Shown here: positions 1 through 8,752 of the stretch, in pieces
Layout: every line of letters begins with the position of its first letter
Position numbering within the stretch: the stretch's first letter is position 1
Source: Oxalobacteraceae bacterium UBA6018
Lineage (GTDB): Bacteria > Pseudomonadota > Gammaproteobacteria > Burkholderiales > Burkholderiaceae_D
Assembly: GCA_002428015.1 (NCBI GenBank)
Contig: DIZW01000068.1
Span: 72,881 to 136,880, forward strand
DNA length: 64,000 nucleotides
Direction of reading: 5' to 3'
Notes under the pieces: model-generated
Seen by the model: the letters and a program-made list of their open reading frames with translations, nothing else
Database searches by the model: none
Told to the model about the DNA's origin: nothing
Made by a program: the position numbers and the translations under genes

Positions 1-433
1 GGTATGACTGCGGTTTGCGCCTTGCAGCGTACATTTTTCCCTTGGCCAATTTCATCCGCCAGAATAAATCAGTGCTTCCCTAGCGTTCATGCCGGCAGCG
101 ATGATACCGACTTATTGTGCAACGAAAGCGGCGCTGCACTCCTATACACAGTCGCTTCGGTTCCAGTGCCGGGCCACTCCGGTTCAGGTTATCGAAATCA
201 TACCTCCGTGGGTGCAAACAGAACTGCAAGGAGACCGAGGGAATAACCCGAGGGCGATGCCACTGAATGAATACATCGATGAAACAATGCATATCCTGAA
301 GAATTCACCGGATGCCACGGAGATCATTGTGGAGCGCGCAAAACAGATGCGCCTTGCCGAAAGCTATGGTGAATTTGAAGCATTCTTCAAGTCCTTCAAT
401 GAAGGCTTCATCGGCGATATGGAAACAGAATAG
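1..433 (+). pseudogene. Short-chain dehydrogenase, 3' part, frame-broken
   Basis: This is the C-terminal part of a short-chain dehydrogenase/reductase, cut by the window edge. The continuous frame from about 68 to 433 shows the YxxxK catalytic motif as YCATKAALHSYTQSLR, followed by the usual IIPPWVQTEL region. Upstream in that frame there is a TAA at 65. The preceding family-like sequence (LRLAAYIFPLANFIRQN) lies in another frame and ends at about 65. The frame is therefore broken at 60-68, probably by a small deletion. An internal ATG at 89 could start a 114-residue product, but it would lack the Rossmann nucleotide-binding half. The gene ends 38 bp before the esterase start and may once have been co-transcribed with it. 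I infer a nonfunctional remnant; a sequencing error is the alternative. Confidence 0.6.
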
Positions 434-471
434 CGATGGCCGCCCCGAACAAAACTGAATGGAGAACATTT

Positions 472-1395
472 ATGACCACACTGAACAAAACCGGACTGAT
501 CGAGAAACTGCATGCCTTATCCGACGAGGAGCGTCAAATCGAACAATCTATCTTGGCTGCAATAGGTCACCATTTCGCTAGCTTTGTTGGATCGCGACGT
601 GAAGCCTATGATGTGATGACGGCCCAAACGCCCATCTTGGATGGCGTAACGATGGAGGCTGTCAAACAAAATGATGTGCAGGGCTGGTGGGTTCGCCCAC
701 CATGCGCACCCACCGATAAGGCAATCCTCTTTCTGCATGGCGGTGCTTATATGCTTGGCTCAGCCGAGGCATATCGCGGATTCGTCAGTCAAATCGCAGT
801 TCGAGCAGGGATTGCAGCATTCGTGCTTGACTATCCTCTTGCACCTGAGTATCCGTTCCCGGCAGCTTATGAAGCCACGGTTGCAGCACGTCGCTGGTTG
901 GCAACCCAAAATATTTCGCAGATTGCTCTCGTCGGCGATTCCGCTGGCGGCGCGCTTGCTCTCGCAGCGCTAGGTGAACTGGACATTACATTGCCGACAG
1001 TTGCGGCTGTCGTGGTTTTCTCGCCATGGATTGACCTAGCATTTTCCGGCGCGTCTTTTAACAACCCTGATACCCATGATCCGATATTTCAACGACAGCT
1101 TCTCGCGGGTGCGGCGGCTACATATCTTGATGGAACTGATCCAAAGGACGGACGGGCATCGCCGCTGTATTCTATTCCTGAGACATTGCCGCCGCTCGCC
1201 ATCCAGGTGGGTATGGATGAACTGTTGCGCGATGATGCTCGACGCTATGCCGCTGCGGCCGCAGACAGGGGAGGACAGGTCCACCTCGATCTCTTTGAGG
1301 GACTGCACCACGTTTTTCAGCGATCCGCAAAGGATTTGCCGAGTGCCCGCCGTGCCCTTGACGATGCCGCTGGCTTCCTGACGGCACATTGGTGA
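472..1395 (+). CDS. Alpha/beta hydrolase, hormone-sensitive-lipase family esterase
   Basis: This encodes a 307-residue carboxylesterase of the HSL (family IV) group, probably cytoplasmic because no signal peptide is seen. The oxyanion-hole motif HGGAY lies near residue 90, and the nucleophile elbow GDSAGG lies near residue 155. The later Asp is in GMDELLRDD and the His in GLHHVFQ, which completes a Ser-Asp-His triad. I chose the ATG at 472 because GGAGAA precedes it by 5 bases. An in-frame ATG at 436 would add 12 residues but has no ribosome site. The family hydrolyses short acyl esters; the natural substrate cannot be read from the sequence. Base composition is lower in GC than the genes from 1911 onward, as in the adjacent dehydrogenase remnant, which suggests that both arrived together. 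Confidence 0.88.
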   Translation: MTTLNKTGLIEKLHALSDEERQIEQSILAAIGHHFASFVGSRREAYDVMTAQTPILDGVTMEAVKQNDVQGWWVRPPCAPTDKAILFLHGGAYMLGSAEAYRGFVSQIAVRAGIAAFVLDYPLAPEYPFPAAYEATVAARRWLATQNISQIALVGDSAGGALALAALGELDITLPTVAAVVVFSPWIDLAFSGASFNNPDTHDPIFQRQLLAGAAATYLDGTDPKDGRASPLYSIPETLPPLAIQVGMDELLRDDARRYAAAAADRGGQVHLDLFEGLHHVFQRSAKDLPSARRALDDAAGFLTAHW

Positions 1396-1588
1396 TAGAC
1401 GTAGCGGTACAAGCGCAGCCACATCCAATAGCTGCTCAGGCCACCGAAAATCTTGGGCATATGCGTCAGCTGCAAAAAACCCTGGGACGGTCCATGTGTC
1501 GCCGCTTTCTCGGCCACTGCGACATCGTCAAAATCTGGCCTCGACCAGCTATTTTTTCGCGCTGACTCCCCCAAGTCCGACAGGCTGC
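1396..1588 (-). other. Decayed coding fragment, unidentified
   Basis: On the minus strand an open stretch reads through residues such as GPSQGFLQLTHMPKIFG and SSYWMWLRLYRYVYH. It looks like genuine protein sequence (aromatic-rich, with no low-complexity bias), but I do not recognise the family. It has no plausible start of its own, it is joined upstream to the transposase remnant, and its frame runs on into the antisense of the esterase. I take it as the 3' tail of a gene truncated by an insertion or deletion event. Confidence 0.3.
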
Positions 1589-1747
1589 TAGCGGCGGGCG
1601 CCGCCGCGGTGCCACCACCGGGGGTGGTGGCGAGCAGACACGGCGGGATGCACGATTGCGATACAGCGCGCTACGCGGCATGTGCAATGCACGGCAAGCG
1701 ACGGCTACGCCCACCTCGTCGGCCATGCTGTTGACGGCACTCATCAC
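1589..1747 (-). pseudogene. IS3-type transposase N-terminal remnant
   Basis: Reading leftward from 1747, the translation begins MMSAVNSMADEVGVAVACRA and continues through MPRSALYRNRA to a proline-rich stretch. This resembles the helix-turn-helix N-terminus of IS3-family OrfB-like transposases (VGVxxACRAxxxxRxxxYR). The similarity stops after about 50 residues, and no DDE catalytic domain follows. No terminal inverted repeats or target duplication could be identified. I call it a transposase relic from the motif only; the exact IS family is uncertain. Confidence 0.45.
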
Positions 1748-1910
1748 TTCGGCTCGCCGGTGGTGTCCGACGCGGTCAGTCCCAGCAGGATGGAAAGTTT
1801 TTTTTACGTCAATATTCGGGGAGGCTCGCGCCGTGGGCTATGCCGTGCCGCTCGCTTTCCACGTTGGCCGAAGCGCGTGGCCAGTGCGCGCGCGCCACTG
1901 CTAGACTGCG

Positions 1911-2669
1911 GTGATGACAAACGATTACCTTCGACCGGGCATCGACCGTATCGGCTGCGCCGGATGGACCATCCCGCGCGCGTCGACGCACGCGTTTCCC
2001 GACGCAGGCAGCCATCTGGAGCGCTACGCGGCCGTGCTGAACGCGGTCGAGATCAATTCCTCGTTCTACAAGCCGCACCAGGCCAAGACCTACGCGCGCT
2101 GGGCCGAGAGCGTGCCGGACGATTTTCGCTTTTCGGTCAAGCTGCCGCGCACGATCACCCACGACGCCACACTGGCGGGCACCGACGCCCTGCTCGAGGA
2201 ATTTGCAGGCCAGGCGGGCGCGCTCGGCGCCAAGCTCGGTTGCGTGCTGGTGCAGCTGCCACCCAAGCTGGACTTCGACCCGGCGGTGGCGGCGCCGTTC
2301 TTCGCGCGCCTGCGCGAGCGCTTCGCCTGCGCGCTCGTGTGCGAGGCCAGGAACCCCGGCTGGTTCGGTCAAGCCGCCACCGCGCTCCTGGTGGACCAGG
2401 GCATCACGCGCGTGATCGCCGATCCGCCCAAGGGCCAGCCGGGGGAGCACGTGCCGACCACGGCGCGCATCTACGCGCGCCTGCATGGCGCGCCGCGCAT
2501 CTACTATTCGTCCTATGAGATGGCCTACCTGGCGCGGCTGGCCGACGACATGGCCACCCACGCCCGCGCCGGGCGCGACGTCTGGGTCATCTTCGACAAT
2601 ACCCTGTCGCCGACCTTCATGGACGAGGTGCTCGCCGTGCGCGCACGCGTGCGCGAGCGTCTCACGTGA
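1911..2669 (+). CDS. DUF72 family protein
   Basis: This encodes a 252-residue protein of the DUF72 (YecE-like) family, which adopts a TIM-barrel fold with no firmly established reaction. Family features visible are the N-terminal GCAGWTIPR, the EINSSFYKP segment near residue 48, and the FSVKLPR(T)ITHD strand. The GTG at 1911 is directly followed by an ATG at 1914, and either could start translation. No good ribosome site is seen. The GC-rich third positions match the core genes downstream, unlike the genes to its left, so the native backbone appears to resume here. Its 3' end overlaps by 8 bp a decayed kinase relic on the other strand. Confidence 0.85.
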   Translation: MMTNDYLRPGIDRIGCAGWTIPRASTHAFPDAGSHLERYAAVLNAVEINSSFYKPHQAKTYARWAESVPDDFRFSVKLPRTITHDATLAGTDALLEEFAGQAGALGAKLGCVLVQLPPKLDFDPAVAAPFFARLRERFACALVCEARNPGWFGQAATALLVDQGITRVIADPPKGQPGEHVPTTARIYARLHGAPRIYYSSYEMAYLARLADDMATHARAGRDVWVIFDNTLSPTFMDEVLAVRARVRERLT

Positions 2670-2816
2670 GTGCCGCGTCCAGCTCTTCGAGCTTGATCGG
2701 CTTGAACGCAGCGCCAGCAGCATCGACAGCATCGCGCGCGCATCCGCATTGTCCTCGACGGGGAGCGTCACGGCGATCAGGCCGCCGTCGGGGCTGTACT
2801 TGAGTGCGCACCCCTC
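2662..2816 (-). pseudogene. Relic of a hybrid histidine kinase/response regulator
   Basis: Immediately after the stop of the EamA gene and in the same direction, three recognisable scraps are joined. KYSPDGGLIAVTL resembles the N-box end of a histidine-kinase ATPase domain. VEDNADARAMLSMLLALR resembles the acidic start of a receiver domain. In a different frame, FKPIKLEELDAALT with a stop at 2662 resembles the KP-containing last helix of a receiver domain. The order is correct for a hybrid kinase, but at least two internal deletions and a frameshift separate the pieces. I infer the remains of a deleted kinase gene. It is certainly not functional. Confidence 0.55.
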
Positions 2817-3728
2817 CTAACGCGTTCGCAGGTAGCGCGGACCGACGATCACGGCGCCAAGGGACAGCACGATCAGGGCGATGCCGGCCCATTGCCAAGC
2901 GCTGATCACGTCGCCCAGGATCAGCATGCCGGCGCTGATGCCCACCAGCGGCACGCCCAGGCTGAACGGGGCCACGCGGTTGACCGGATGGCGCTTGAGC
3001 AGGCCGGTCCACATGGCGTAGGCGCCGATGGTGGCGCACCAGCCCAGGTAGGCCAGCGAGGCGATGGTGCGCAGGGTGGCGCCGTGCCAGGGCGTGTGAC
3101 TCGCGGGCGGGTCGAACGCCAGCGACAGCAGCACGAACGGGATCACCGGCACCAGGCTGCTCCACACCATGAAGGGCACCACCTGGAAGTTCGGCGTGGA
3201 CTGCTGGGCGCGGCGCACCACGATATTGGAGGCCGCCCACATCGCCGCCCCGCCCAGGCACAGGGCAAAGCCGGCCAGGGTGGTGCCGCCGGCCGCGCCC
3301 CCGGGGCCCAGGTAGGCCAGGCCGAAGCAGCCCAGCCCAAGGGCGGCCAGGAACAGGCCGATCTGCAGGGCACGCCCGACGTGTTCGCCCAGCAGCACGA
3401 CGCCGAAAAAGGCGGTGAAGAACACCTGCGTCTGCAGGATCACCGAAGCCAGCGCGGCCGACATGCCGACCCGCAGCGAGAGAAACAGCAGGCCGAACTG
3501 GCCGATGCCCTGGAACAGGCCGTACAGCACCACCCAGCGCCAGGGCAGCTTGGGCGGGCGCACGAACAACACCAGCGGCAGCACGGCGAACAGGTAGCGT
3601 CCGACGCCGAGCTGGAAGGGTGTGAGCTGGCGCAGGGCGAACTTCATCGCGACGAAGTTGGTGCCCCAGATTAAGACCACGCACAGCGCGGCCAAATAGT
3701 CGCGACCGCTTAGCGTAGGAGTTTTCAT
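2817..3728 (-). CDS. EamA/DMT-family transporter
   Basis: This encodes a 303-residue inner-membrane protein with about ten hydrophobic segments, the usual length and layout of two EamA repeats of the drug/metabolite transporter superfamily. The N-terminus LIWGTNFVAMKFAL is a typical first helix, and the motif recurs in the second half in altered form. Such proteins export metabolites or amino acids; the substrate is unknown. I chose the ATG at 3728 (MKTPTL), preceded by CTAAGCGGT rather than a strong ribosome site. An open extension upstream runs into the terminator of the lipoprotein gene and is rejected. It appears to be a single-gene unit. Confidence 0.85.
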   Translation of the reverse strand: MKTPTLSGRDYLAALCVVLIWGTNFVAMKFALRQLTPFQLGVGRYLFAVLPLVLFVRPPKLPWRWVVLYGLFQGIGQFGLLFLSLRVGMSAALASVILQTQVFFTAFFGVVLLGEHVGRALQIGLFLAALGLGCFGLAYLGPGGAAGGTTLAGFALCLGGAAMWAASNIVVRRAQQSTPNFQVVPFMVWSSLVPVIPFVLLSLAFDPPASHTPWHGATLRTIASLAYLGWCATIGAYAMWTGLLKRHPVNRVAPFSLGVPLVGISAGMLILGDVISAWQWAGIALIVLSLGAVIVGPRYLRTR

Positions 3729-3823
3729 GCTGCGATTCAAGGGAGGCTGGACAGGCCATTGTAATGCGCGCCGGCGAGACTGGGCGCAAATACCACAAGT
3801 GCAAAAACCGACTGTGTCCGGAA

Positions 3824-3848
3824 ACGAAAACCGGGCCACGTGGCCCGG
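3824..3848 (-). terminator. Intrinsic terminator of the lipoprotein gene
   Basis: The inverted repeat CCGGGCCACGTGGCCCGG at 3831-3848 is a perfect 9-bp self-complementary stem. Read leftward it is followed by TTTTCGTTT, the layout of a rho-independent terminator. It lies 20 bp past the stop of the lipoprotein gene and separates it from the EamA gene. Confidence 0.75.
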
Positions 3849-3867
3849 CTGGAAGGGATAACGGCGC

Positions 3868-4269
3868 TTAACGGCGGCCGCGGAAGTGGCCACCGCCGTG
3901 GCCGCCTCCCCAGTGATGGCCGAACATGAAGCCCAGGCTCAGCGAGAAGGGCGGATAGTAGTATGCCGGCTCGGGCAGGTACACGGGCGCGGGCACGTAC
4001 ACCGGGGCGGGTACGTAGACCGGCGCCGGAGCGTACACGGGCGCGGGCGCGACCGGCACGGACGAATACTCGACACTGGTGCCGCTGCCGGAACTGCCGG
4101 CGACGCGTTCGCCGGTGCCGAGCGGAACCGGCGTGACCGACACCACGTGCCACTGCGACGGGTCCACCGGCTGGGCGTAGCCGCCGTAGCCGTAATAATT
4201 GCGATTGGGCGGCGCCACCGCGCAGCCGGTCAGGGCGGCCAGCGCAGCCACGACAATAATGTTCTTCAT
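3868..4269 (-). CDS. Small lipoprotein with proline/tyrosine repeats
   Basis: This encodes a 133-residue protein with a lipoprotein signal peptide (lipobox LTGC, lipidated Cys16), so it is predicted to be membrane anchored in the periplasm or outer membrane. Residues 74-100 consist of near-perfect repeats of PAPVYV/A. A C-terminal tail rich in His, Gly and Arg (GHHWGGGHGGGHFRGRR) could bind metal or nucleic acid, though this is inference. The start at 4269 has a strong ribosome site, GGAGGAAAT. A TATAGT box at 4304-4299 is a plausible -10 element. The gene is monocistronic with its own terminator. The family is unknown. Confidence 0.75.
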   Translation of the reverse strand: MKNIIVVAALAALTGCAVAPPNRNYYGYGGYAQPVDPSQWHVVSVTPVPLGTGERVAGSSGSGTSVEYSSVPVAPAPVYAPAPVYVPAPVYVPAPVYLPEPAYYYPPFSLSLGFMFGHHWGGGHGGGHFRGRR

Positions 4270-4395
4270 GATGCATTTCCTCCACGTGCGTTCTTATCAC
4301 TATAGCCAATTTCGGGCTGTGTGGACGCGCAATTACACGTGCTTACAATCGCTTTAATTCGGGAAACATTCCAGTATTGACGCTCGGCGCGACGC

Positions 4396-5247
4396 TTATT
4401 GGAGGATCGTCAGGATGCCGTCCAGGCCGGTGTAATTGAGCGCCACTTTCGCTTGCGCGCGCACCACCGGCTTGGCGCGGAACGCCACCGACAGGCCGGC
4501 CACGGACATCATCTTCAAGTCGTTGGCACCGTCGCCCATGACGATGGCCTGGGCCGGATCGATGCCCATCTGGGTGCATACGCGCAGGACGGTGCGCATT
4601 TTTTCCTCGGCGTCGACGATCGCGCCGACCACGCGCCCGGTCAGCTTGCCGCCCTCGATCTCGAGCACGTTGGCGTGGGTGGTGTCGATCCCCAGCCGGG
4701 TTTTCAGGCGGTCGGTGAAGAAGGTGAAGCCGCCCGACACCAGCAAGGTCTTCAGGCCGGCCGCCTTGACGCCGGCCAGCATCGCCTCGCCGCCCATGGA
4801 AATGGCCAGGCGCTCGTCGTACACGCGCGCCAGCGCCACCGCGTCCAAGCCTTCGAGCAGGGCCACGCGCCGTTTGAGGCTCTCGGAAAAATCGAGCTCG
4901 CCGCGCATGGCCGCTTCGGTGATCTCCGATACCTGCAGCTTGAGTCCCTGCATGTCGGCGATCTCGTCGATGCACTCGATGGTGATCAGGGTCGAATCCA
5001 TGTCCATCGCGACGAGCTTGAAGTCGGCCAGCGTGCGGCCCGCTTCGATGAAGGTCGCGTCGATCCTGGCCACTTCGGCGGCGGCGTCGATGGTCGCCTT
5101 GAGCATATCGGACAGCACCACGCCCTCGCAGCGCAGGGCGTGCGCGTTCAGCGTCACCACGCGCTCGGGGGCGGCCAGCGCGGCCAGACGGGTCAGGGCG
5201 TCGGCGGCGGCGTTGGGGGCTTGTAAAACCAGGTTCATCTTGTTCAT
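4396..5247 (-). CDS. serB: Phosphoserine phosphatase
   Basis: This catalyses the last step of serine synthesis, hydrolysis of O-phospho-L-serine, in the cytoplasm. The 283-residue protein has the HAD-family catalytic motif MDMDSTLI, with nucleophile Asp82 and acid/base Asp84. It also has the following IECIDEIAD substrate segment, the Ser motif LLVSGGF, and the Mg-binding GDGANDLKM near residue 245. The N-terminal 75 residues are a shortened regulatory region, typical of betaproteobacterial SerB. It starts 6 bp after the mfd stop, so it is most likely the last gene of the leftward mfd transcript. Confidence 0.96.
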   Translation of the reverse strand: MNKMNLVLQAPNAAADALTRLAALAAPERVVTLNAHALRCEGVVLSDMLKATIDAAAEVARIDATFIEAGRTLADFKLVAMDMDSTLITIECIDEIADMQGLKLQVSEITEAAMRGELDFSESLKRRVALLEGLDAVALARVYDERLAISMGGEAMLAGVKAAGLKTLLVSGGFTFFTDRLKTRLGIDTTHANVLEIEGGKLTGRVVGAIVDAEEKMRTVLRVCTQMGIDPAQAIVMGDGANDLKMMSVAGLSVAFRAKPVVRAQAKVALNYTGLDGILTILQ

Positions 5248-5253
5248 TCGTTC

Positions 5254-8200
5254 TCAGGCTAACAGTTGTTTAATCGTGTTCTTGACTTGCGTGACGCGCG
5301 CGGCCAGGTCCGGCATGCTGGCGGTGATCTTGAGCTTGTCCTGGCCGGCCAGCTTGATGTGGCGGTTCTTCTGGATCAGGGTGATGATGCGCATCGAGTC
5401 GATGGGCGGATTGACCATGAACTGCAGGCTGGCCGCTTCGCCGTGCGCGTCGATCTTGACGATGCCGACCGTCTTGGCGGCGATGCGCAGGCGGTGGGTT
5501 TCGATCAGCGCCTTGACCGGGTCGGGCAGCTTGCCGAAGCGGTCGATCAGCTCCTCCTGCATGTCGTCGATGCGCTCCTGCGCGGCGCAGTTGGCCAGGC
5601 GCTTGTAGATCGACAGGCGCTCGTGCACGTCGCCGCAGAAGTCGGCCGGCAGCAGCGCCGGCACGTGCAGGTTGATCTCGGTGGTGGACGACAGCGGCGC
5701 GGCCAGGTCCGGCTCCTTGCCGGCCTTGAGCGAGCGCACCGCCTCGTTGAGCATGTCCGAGTACAGCTGGAAGCCGATTTCGAGCATCTCGCCGGACTGG
5801 CTTTCGCCCAGCACCTCGCCGGCGCCGCGAATCTCCAGGTCGTGCATGGCCAGGAAGAAGCCGCTGCCCAGTTCCTCCATCTGCTGGATGGCGTCGAGCC
5901 GGCGCTGCGCCTGCTTGGTCAGGCCGCTCACGTCGGTGACCAGGAGGTAGGCGTAGGCCTGGTGGTGCGATCGACCGACCCGCCCGCGCAGCTGGTGCAG
6001 CTGGGCCAGGCCGAACTTGTCGGCGCGGTGCATGATGATGGTGTTCGCGGTCGGCACGTCGATGCCGGTCTCGATGATCGTCGTGCACAGCAGGATGTTA
6101 TAGCGCTGCGCCACGAAGTCGCGCATGACCTTCTCCAGGTCGCGCTCGTGCATCTGGCCGTGCGCCACGCCGATGCGCGCCTCCGGCAGCAGCTCGGTGA
6201 GCATGGCCATGCGGTTCTGGATGGTCTCGACCTCGTTGTGCAGGAAGTAGATCTGGCCGCCGCGTTTGAGCTCGCGCAGGCAGGCTTCGCGGATGATGGA
6301 GCCGTCCTCGCTGCGCACGAAGGTCTTGATGGCCAGGCGCTTCTGGGGCGCGGTGGCGATGATGGAAAAGTCGCGCAGGCCTTCGAGCGCCATGCCCAGG
6401 GTGCGCGGGATCGGCGTGGCCGTCAGGGTCAGCACGTCGACCTCGGCGCGCAGGGCCTTGAGCGCCTCCTTCTGGCGCACGCCGAAGCGGTGCTCCTCGT
6501 CGATGATCACCAGGCCCAGGCGGGTGAACTTGACGTCGGGCGAGAGCAGCTTGTGGGTGCCGATGACGATGTCGAGCGTGCCGTCGGCCATGCCCAGGAT
6601 GGCGCTGTTGATCTCTTTACCGGTGCGAAAGCGCGACAGCTCGGCGATGCGCACCGGCCAGTCGGCGAAGCGGTCGGCGAAGGTTTGCGCGTGCTGCTCG
6701 GCCAGCAGCGTGGTCGGCGCCAGGATAGCCACCTGCTTGCCGCCCATGACGGCGATGAAGGCCGCGCGCAGGGCCACCTCGGTCTTGCCGAAGCCGACGT
6801 CGCCGCACACCAGGCGGTCCATCGGTTTGCCCGAGGTCATATCCTTGATGACGTTGTTGATCGCCTCGGCCTGGTCGGGGGTCTCGTCGAAGCCGAAGCT
6901 GTCGGCGAAGCGCTGGTAGTCGTGCGCCGAATACTCGAAGGCGTGGCCCTGGCGCAGGGCGCGCCGGGCGTACAGGTTGAGCAGCTCGGCGGCGGTGTCG
7001 CGCACCTGCTCGGCGGCCTTGCGCTTGGCTTTCTCCCACTGGCCCGAGCCGAGCGAGTGCAGCGGCGCGTCCTCGGGCGAGGCGCCGGAGTAGCGCGAAA
7101 TCACGTGCAACTGCGACACCGGCACGTACAGCTTGGTGTCTTTGGCGTATTCGAGGTGCAGGAATTCGGTCTCGCCCTCGCCCAGGTCCATGCTGGTCAG
7201 GCCCATGTAGCGCCCGATGCCGTGGTTGATGTGCACCACCGGGTCGCCGATCTTGAGCTCGGACAGGTCGCGCACCATCGACTCGACCTGGGTCACGCCC
7301 TCCTGCTGCTTCTTGCCGGCGCGCCGGCCCGAGCCCGCGTACAGCTCGGTCTCGGTGATGAAGATCAGGTTGTCGGCGCCGGCGGCGAACAGCTCGAAGC
7401 CGGCCTGCAGCGGCGCCACGCCCAGCGCCAGTTCCGCGCCGCTCTGGCGGAAGCCCTCGAAGCCTTCCACCGGCACCGGGGCCAGGCCGTACTCGGCGAA
7501 ATACTGCTGCAGCGTTTCGCGGCGGCCGTTGGAGTCGGCGCAGATCATCACCCGTTTGTCGTTCTGCAGCAGGAAGGCGCGCAGGTTGATCAGCGGGTCC
7601 TCGGCGCGGCGGTTGACGGCGATGTTGGGAATGGGCGCCGACAGCTCCGACGCTACGCCGTCGTTGTCCTTGCTGACGCTCCAGCGCGGATAGGGCTTGG
7701 CCAGCGTGAAGAAGGCCTCGTCGCTGAGGAACAGCTCCTCCGGCGTGAGGATGGGGCGGTCGCGGTCCGATTTCAGGAAGCGGTAGCGCGATTCGGTGTC
7801 GAGCCAGAAGCGCTTGATGGCCCCGTCGATGTCTCCCACCAGGGCCAGGCTGCCGTGCTCCGGCAGGTAGTCGAACAGGGTCGCGGTCTGCTCGAAGAAC
7901 AGCGGCAGGTAGTATTCGATGCCGGCCGAGGCGATGCCGCTGCTGACGTCCTTGTACACCACCGAGCGCGACGGATCGCCCTCGAAGCGCTCGCGCCAGC
8001 GGCTGCGGAAGGTGGTGCGGGCCGCCTCGTCCATCGGGAATTCGCGCCCCGGCAGCAGGCGCACTTCGCGCACCGGGTACAGCGAGCGCTGGGTGTCGGC
8101 GTCGAAGGTGCGGATGGTTTCGATCTCGTCGCCGAACAGGTCGAGCCGGTAGGGCAGGGTGGACCCCATCGGGAACAGGTCGATCAGGCCGCCGCGCACC

Positions 8201-8700
8201 GAGTATTCGCCGGGCGACATGACCTGCGAATTGTGGGTGTAGCCGGCCAGGGTCAGCTGGGCCTTGAGCCTGGCCTCGTCCAGCTTTTCGCCCTGCTTGA
8301 AGAAAAAGGTGTAGCCGGCCAGGAAGGAGGGTGGCGCCAGGCGCACCAGCGCCGTGGTGGCCGGCACGATCAGCACGTCGCACTGGCCGCTGCGGATCTC
8401 GTGCAGGGTGGCCAGGCGTTCGGACACCAGGTCCTGGTGCGGCGAAAACGCGTCGTAGGGCAGGGTTTCCCAGTCCGGCAGCAGGTGGCAGGCCAGCTTG
8501 TTCTCGCTGAACCAGGGAATCTCGTCGAGCAGGCGCTGGCCGTCGCTGGCCTGGGCCACGATCACGGTGAGCATCTGCTTGCGCGACTTCAGGTCGAGCG
8601 CGGCCACGGCCAGCGCGTAGGCGTCGGACGATCCGTACAGGGTCGGCAGCGCGAAACGGTGCCCGGGCGTGGGAAGCGATTTTTTTAAATCAAAAGACAT
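5254..8700 (-). CDS. mfd: Transcription-repair coupling factor
   Basis: Mfd removes RNA polymerase stalled at DNA lesions and recruits UvrA for strand-specific excision repair. At 1148 residues it has full family length. The N-terminal UvrB-like region is followed near residue 480-545 by the RNA-polymerase-interacting CarD-like domain (GDPVVHINHGIGRYMG). The translocase follows, with Walker A GDVGFGKTE near residue 637, Walker B IIDEEHRFG near 735, motif III TATPIPRTLGMAL and motif VI QLRGRVGRS. The C-terminal TRCF domain is present. It lies 52 bp downstream of the nucleotidase gene and 6 bp upstream of serB. The long open frame on the opposite strand is a GC-bias shadow. Confidence 0.97.
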   Translation of the reverse strand: MSFDLKKSLPTPGHRFALPTLYGSSDAYALAVAALDLKSRKQMLTVIVAQASDGQRLLDEIPWFSENKLACHLLPDWETLPYDAFSPHQDLVSERLATLHEIRSGQCDVLIVPATTALVRLAPPSFLAGYTFFFKQGEKLDEARLKAQLTLAGYTHNSQVMSPGEYSVRGGLIDLFPMGSTLPYRLDLFGDEIETIRTFDADTQRSLYPVREVRLLPGREFPMDEAARTTFRSRWRERFEGDPSRSVVYKDVSSGIASAGIEYYLPLFFEQTATLFDYLPEHGSLALVGDIDGAIKRFWLDTESRYRFLKSDRDRPILTPEELFLSDEAFFTLAKPYPRWSVSKDNDGVASELSAPIPNIAVNRRAEDPLINLRAFLLQNDKRVMICADSNGRRETLQQYFAEYGLAPVPVEGFEGFRQSGAELALGVAPLQAGFELFAAGADNLIFITETELYAGSGRRAGKKQQEGVTQVESMVRDLSELKIGDPVVHINHGIGRYMGLTSMDLGEGETEFLHLEYAKDTKLYVPVSQLHVISRYSGASPEDAPLHSLGSGQWEKAKRKAAEQVRDTAAELLNLYARRALRQGHAFEYSAHDYQRFADSFGFDETPDQAEAINNVIKDMTSGKPMDRLVCGDVGFGKTEVALRAAFIAVMGGKQVAILAPTTLLAEQHAQTFADRFADWPVRIAELSRFRTGKEINSAILGMADGTLDIVIGTHKLLSPDVKFTRLGLVIIDEEHRFGVRQKEALKALRAEVDVLTLTATPIPRTLGMALEGLRDFSIIATAPQKRLAIKTFVRSEDGSIIREACLRELKRGGQIYFLHNEVETIQNRMAMLTELLPEARIGVAHGQMHERDLEKVMRDFVAQRYNILLCTTIIETGIDVPTANTIIMHRADKFGLAQLHQLRGRVGRSHHQAYAYLLVTDVSGLTKQAQRRLDAIQQMEELGSGFFLAMHDLEIRGAGEVLGESQSGEMLEIGFQLYSDMLNEAVRSLKAGKEPDLAAPLSSTTEINLHVPALLPADFCGDVHERLSIYKRLANCAAQERIDDMQEELIDRFGKLPDPVKALIETHRLRIAAKTVGIVKIDAHGEAASLQFMVNPPIDSMRIITLIQKNRHIKLAGQDKLKITASMPDLAARVTQVKNTIKQLLA

Positions 8701-8752
8701 GCAGGCGGCAAACGGTGGGCGGTTTGAAGCCGTGATTATAGCCCAGGGGGGC

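Noticed and set aside
2892..3674. Open frame of 260 codons opposite the EamA gene
   Set aside because: Composition (Gln, His, Gly, Arg) is that of antisense to hydrophobic helices, with no recognisable domain or ribosome site.
2662..3804. Arginine-rich 380-codon minus-strand frame covering the EamA gene
   Set aside because: Out-of-frame shadow of the transporter. Only its last codons carry real signal, reported as the receiver-domain relic.
5266..8688. Very long open frame on the plus strand opposite mfd (1140 codons)
   Set aside because: It mirrors mfd codon for codon, has a Gln/Val/His/Gly-biased composition with no domain, and is explained by the strong GC third-position bias of the real gene.
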